Assembly: GCA_030595485.1 (NCBI GenBank)
Contig: JAUVDE010000215.1
Coordinates: 1-6,140, forward strand
Reading direction: 5' to 3'
DNA length: 6,140 nt
Source: Draconibacterium sp.
GTDB taxonomy: Bacteria; Bacteroidota; Bacteroidia; Bacteroidales; Prolixibacteraceae
Under the pieces are notes generated by a model that was given only the letters and a program-made list of their open reading frames with translations, had not been told where the DNA came from and ran no database searches. Of this stretch, positions 5,889 through 6,140 are shown piece by piece (position 1 is the stretch's first letter; each line of letters starts with the position of its first letter). Made by a program: the position numbers and the translations under genes.

Positions 5889-5917
5889 AAAAGCAGGAAC
5901 TCAAGGTTCCCGCTTTT
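5889..5917. terminator. Probable bidirectional terminator after the ChaN-like gene
   Basis: AAAAGC and GGAAC (5889-5900) pair with GTTCC and GCTTTT (5906-5917) around a 5-nt loop. On the plus strand there is one A.C mismatch (5895/5911) and a tail of four T. On the minus strand that position is a G.U wobble, the helix is 12 bp, and seven T follow. It starts two bases after the stop codon, so it can serve the plus-strand gene, but it is better built for minus-strand transcripts. Confidence 0.7.
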
Positions 5918-6012
5918 GTCACACAAACTGTCCGTGCGTTGGGAGGACTATTTTTTAAACTATTAACTTCATTTTTACAAGGGCAATGTAGCATCCTTTC
6001 CTTGAACTGGAA

Positions 6013-6030
6013 ATACCTAATATTAGGTAT
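6013..6030. repeat. Perfect 18-bp palindrome
   Basis: ATACCTAATATTAGGTAT reads identically on both strands. It lies between the ends of the convergent ChaN-like and tRNA-Gly genes, so it is not an obvious operator for either. The size and ACCT...AGGT half-sites would suit a dimeric DNA-binding protein, and an AT-rich cruciform is another possibility. I see nothing else in 5918-6072. Confidence 0.5.
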
Positions 6031-6072
6031 ATTGTATTTTCGATAAAATATTATTTATCTAAAAAATGGCAC

Positions 6073-6103
6073 AAAAAAAGCCTCACATAATGTGAAGCTT
6101 TTT
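6073..6103 (-). terminator. Terminator of the tRNA-Gly gene
   Basis: On the minus strand AAAAAGCTTCACA pairs with TGTGAGGCTTTTT around a TTA loop, and the T run continues to seven. The one irregular position is a T.G wobble on the minus strand and a C.A mismatch on the plus strand, in agreement with the tRNA's direction. It begins four bases after the tRNA 3' end. Confidence 0.85.
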
Positions 6104-6106
6104 ACT

Positions 6107-6140
<34 letters not shown>

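Noticed and set aside
5737..5994. 85-residue minus-strand open frame
   Set aside because: It overlaps the conserved 3' end of the ChaN-like gene and crosses its terminator, and it has no recognisable features.

Overview
The window looks like the chromosome of a Bacteroidota bacterium, perhaps a marine or sediment Marinilabiliales/Prolixibacteraceae-type organism. The family placement is inference. The evidence is the moderate-to-low GC content, weak or absent Shine-Dalgarno sequences, promoter boxes of the Bacteroidota -33/-7 type (TAnnTTTG), a DUF6261-like protein, signal peptides ending in the phylum's familiar 'LFAQ' style, and a tRNA gene without an encoded CCA.

Layout, left to right. 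A lone DUF6261-like gene (223-972, +) has its own promoter and a strong terminator. A GC-rich intergenic block of about 180 bp follows. Next is a minus-strand operon of two adjacent, homologous LpxL/HtrB-type acyltransferases (3159 down to 1271, 8 bp apart). It is divergent from a secreted glycerophosphodiester phosphodiesterase gene (3303-4076, +), and the shared control region carries an inverted repeat. About 280 bp without a protein gene (4077-4356) then holds a consensus minus-strand promoter and four stem-loops. I read this as a candidate small RNA gene. A class I SAM-dependent methyltransferase (4357-4962, -) is divergent from a ChaN/Tiki-superfamily exported protein (5024-5887, +). The right edge cuts through a tRNA-Gly gene on the minus strand, whose terminator is present.

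Functionally the centre concerns envelope lipids: acyl transfer to lipid A or a related lipid, and breakdown of glycerophosphodiesters. The methyltransferase and the ChaN-like protein have no clear link to this beyond proximity.

One observation helps assign strand to the RNA structures. In the terminators whose direction is known from the neighbouring gene (1009-1037 on +, 6073-6103 on -), irregular positions are G.U wobbles on the transcribed strand and would be A.C mismatches on the other. By the same rule, the two GGGG/CCCC hairpins at 4077-4104 and 4155-4182 read as continuous 12-bp helices only on the minus strand. That supports an RNA transcribed from the minus-strand promoter at 4248-4255. 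This candidate small RNA is the most interesting item here. I see no phage, CRISPR array, insertion sequence or defence system.
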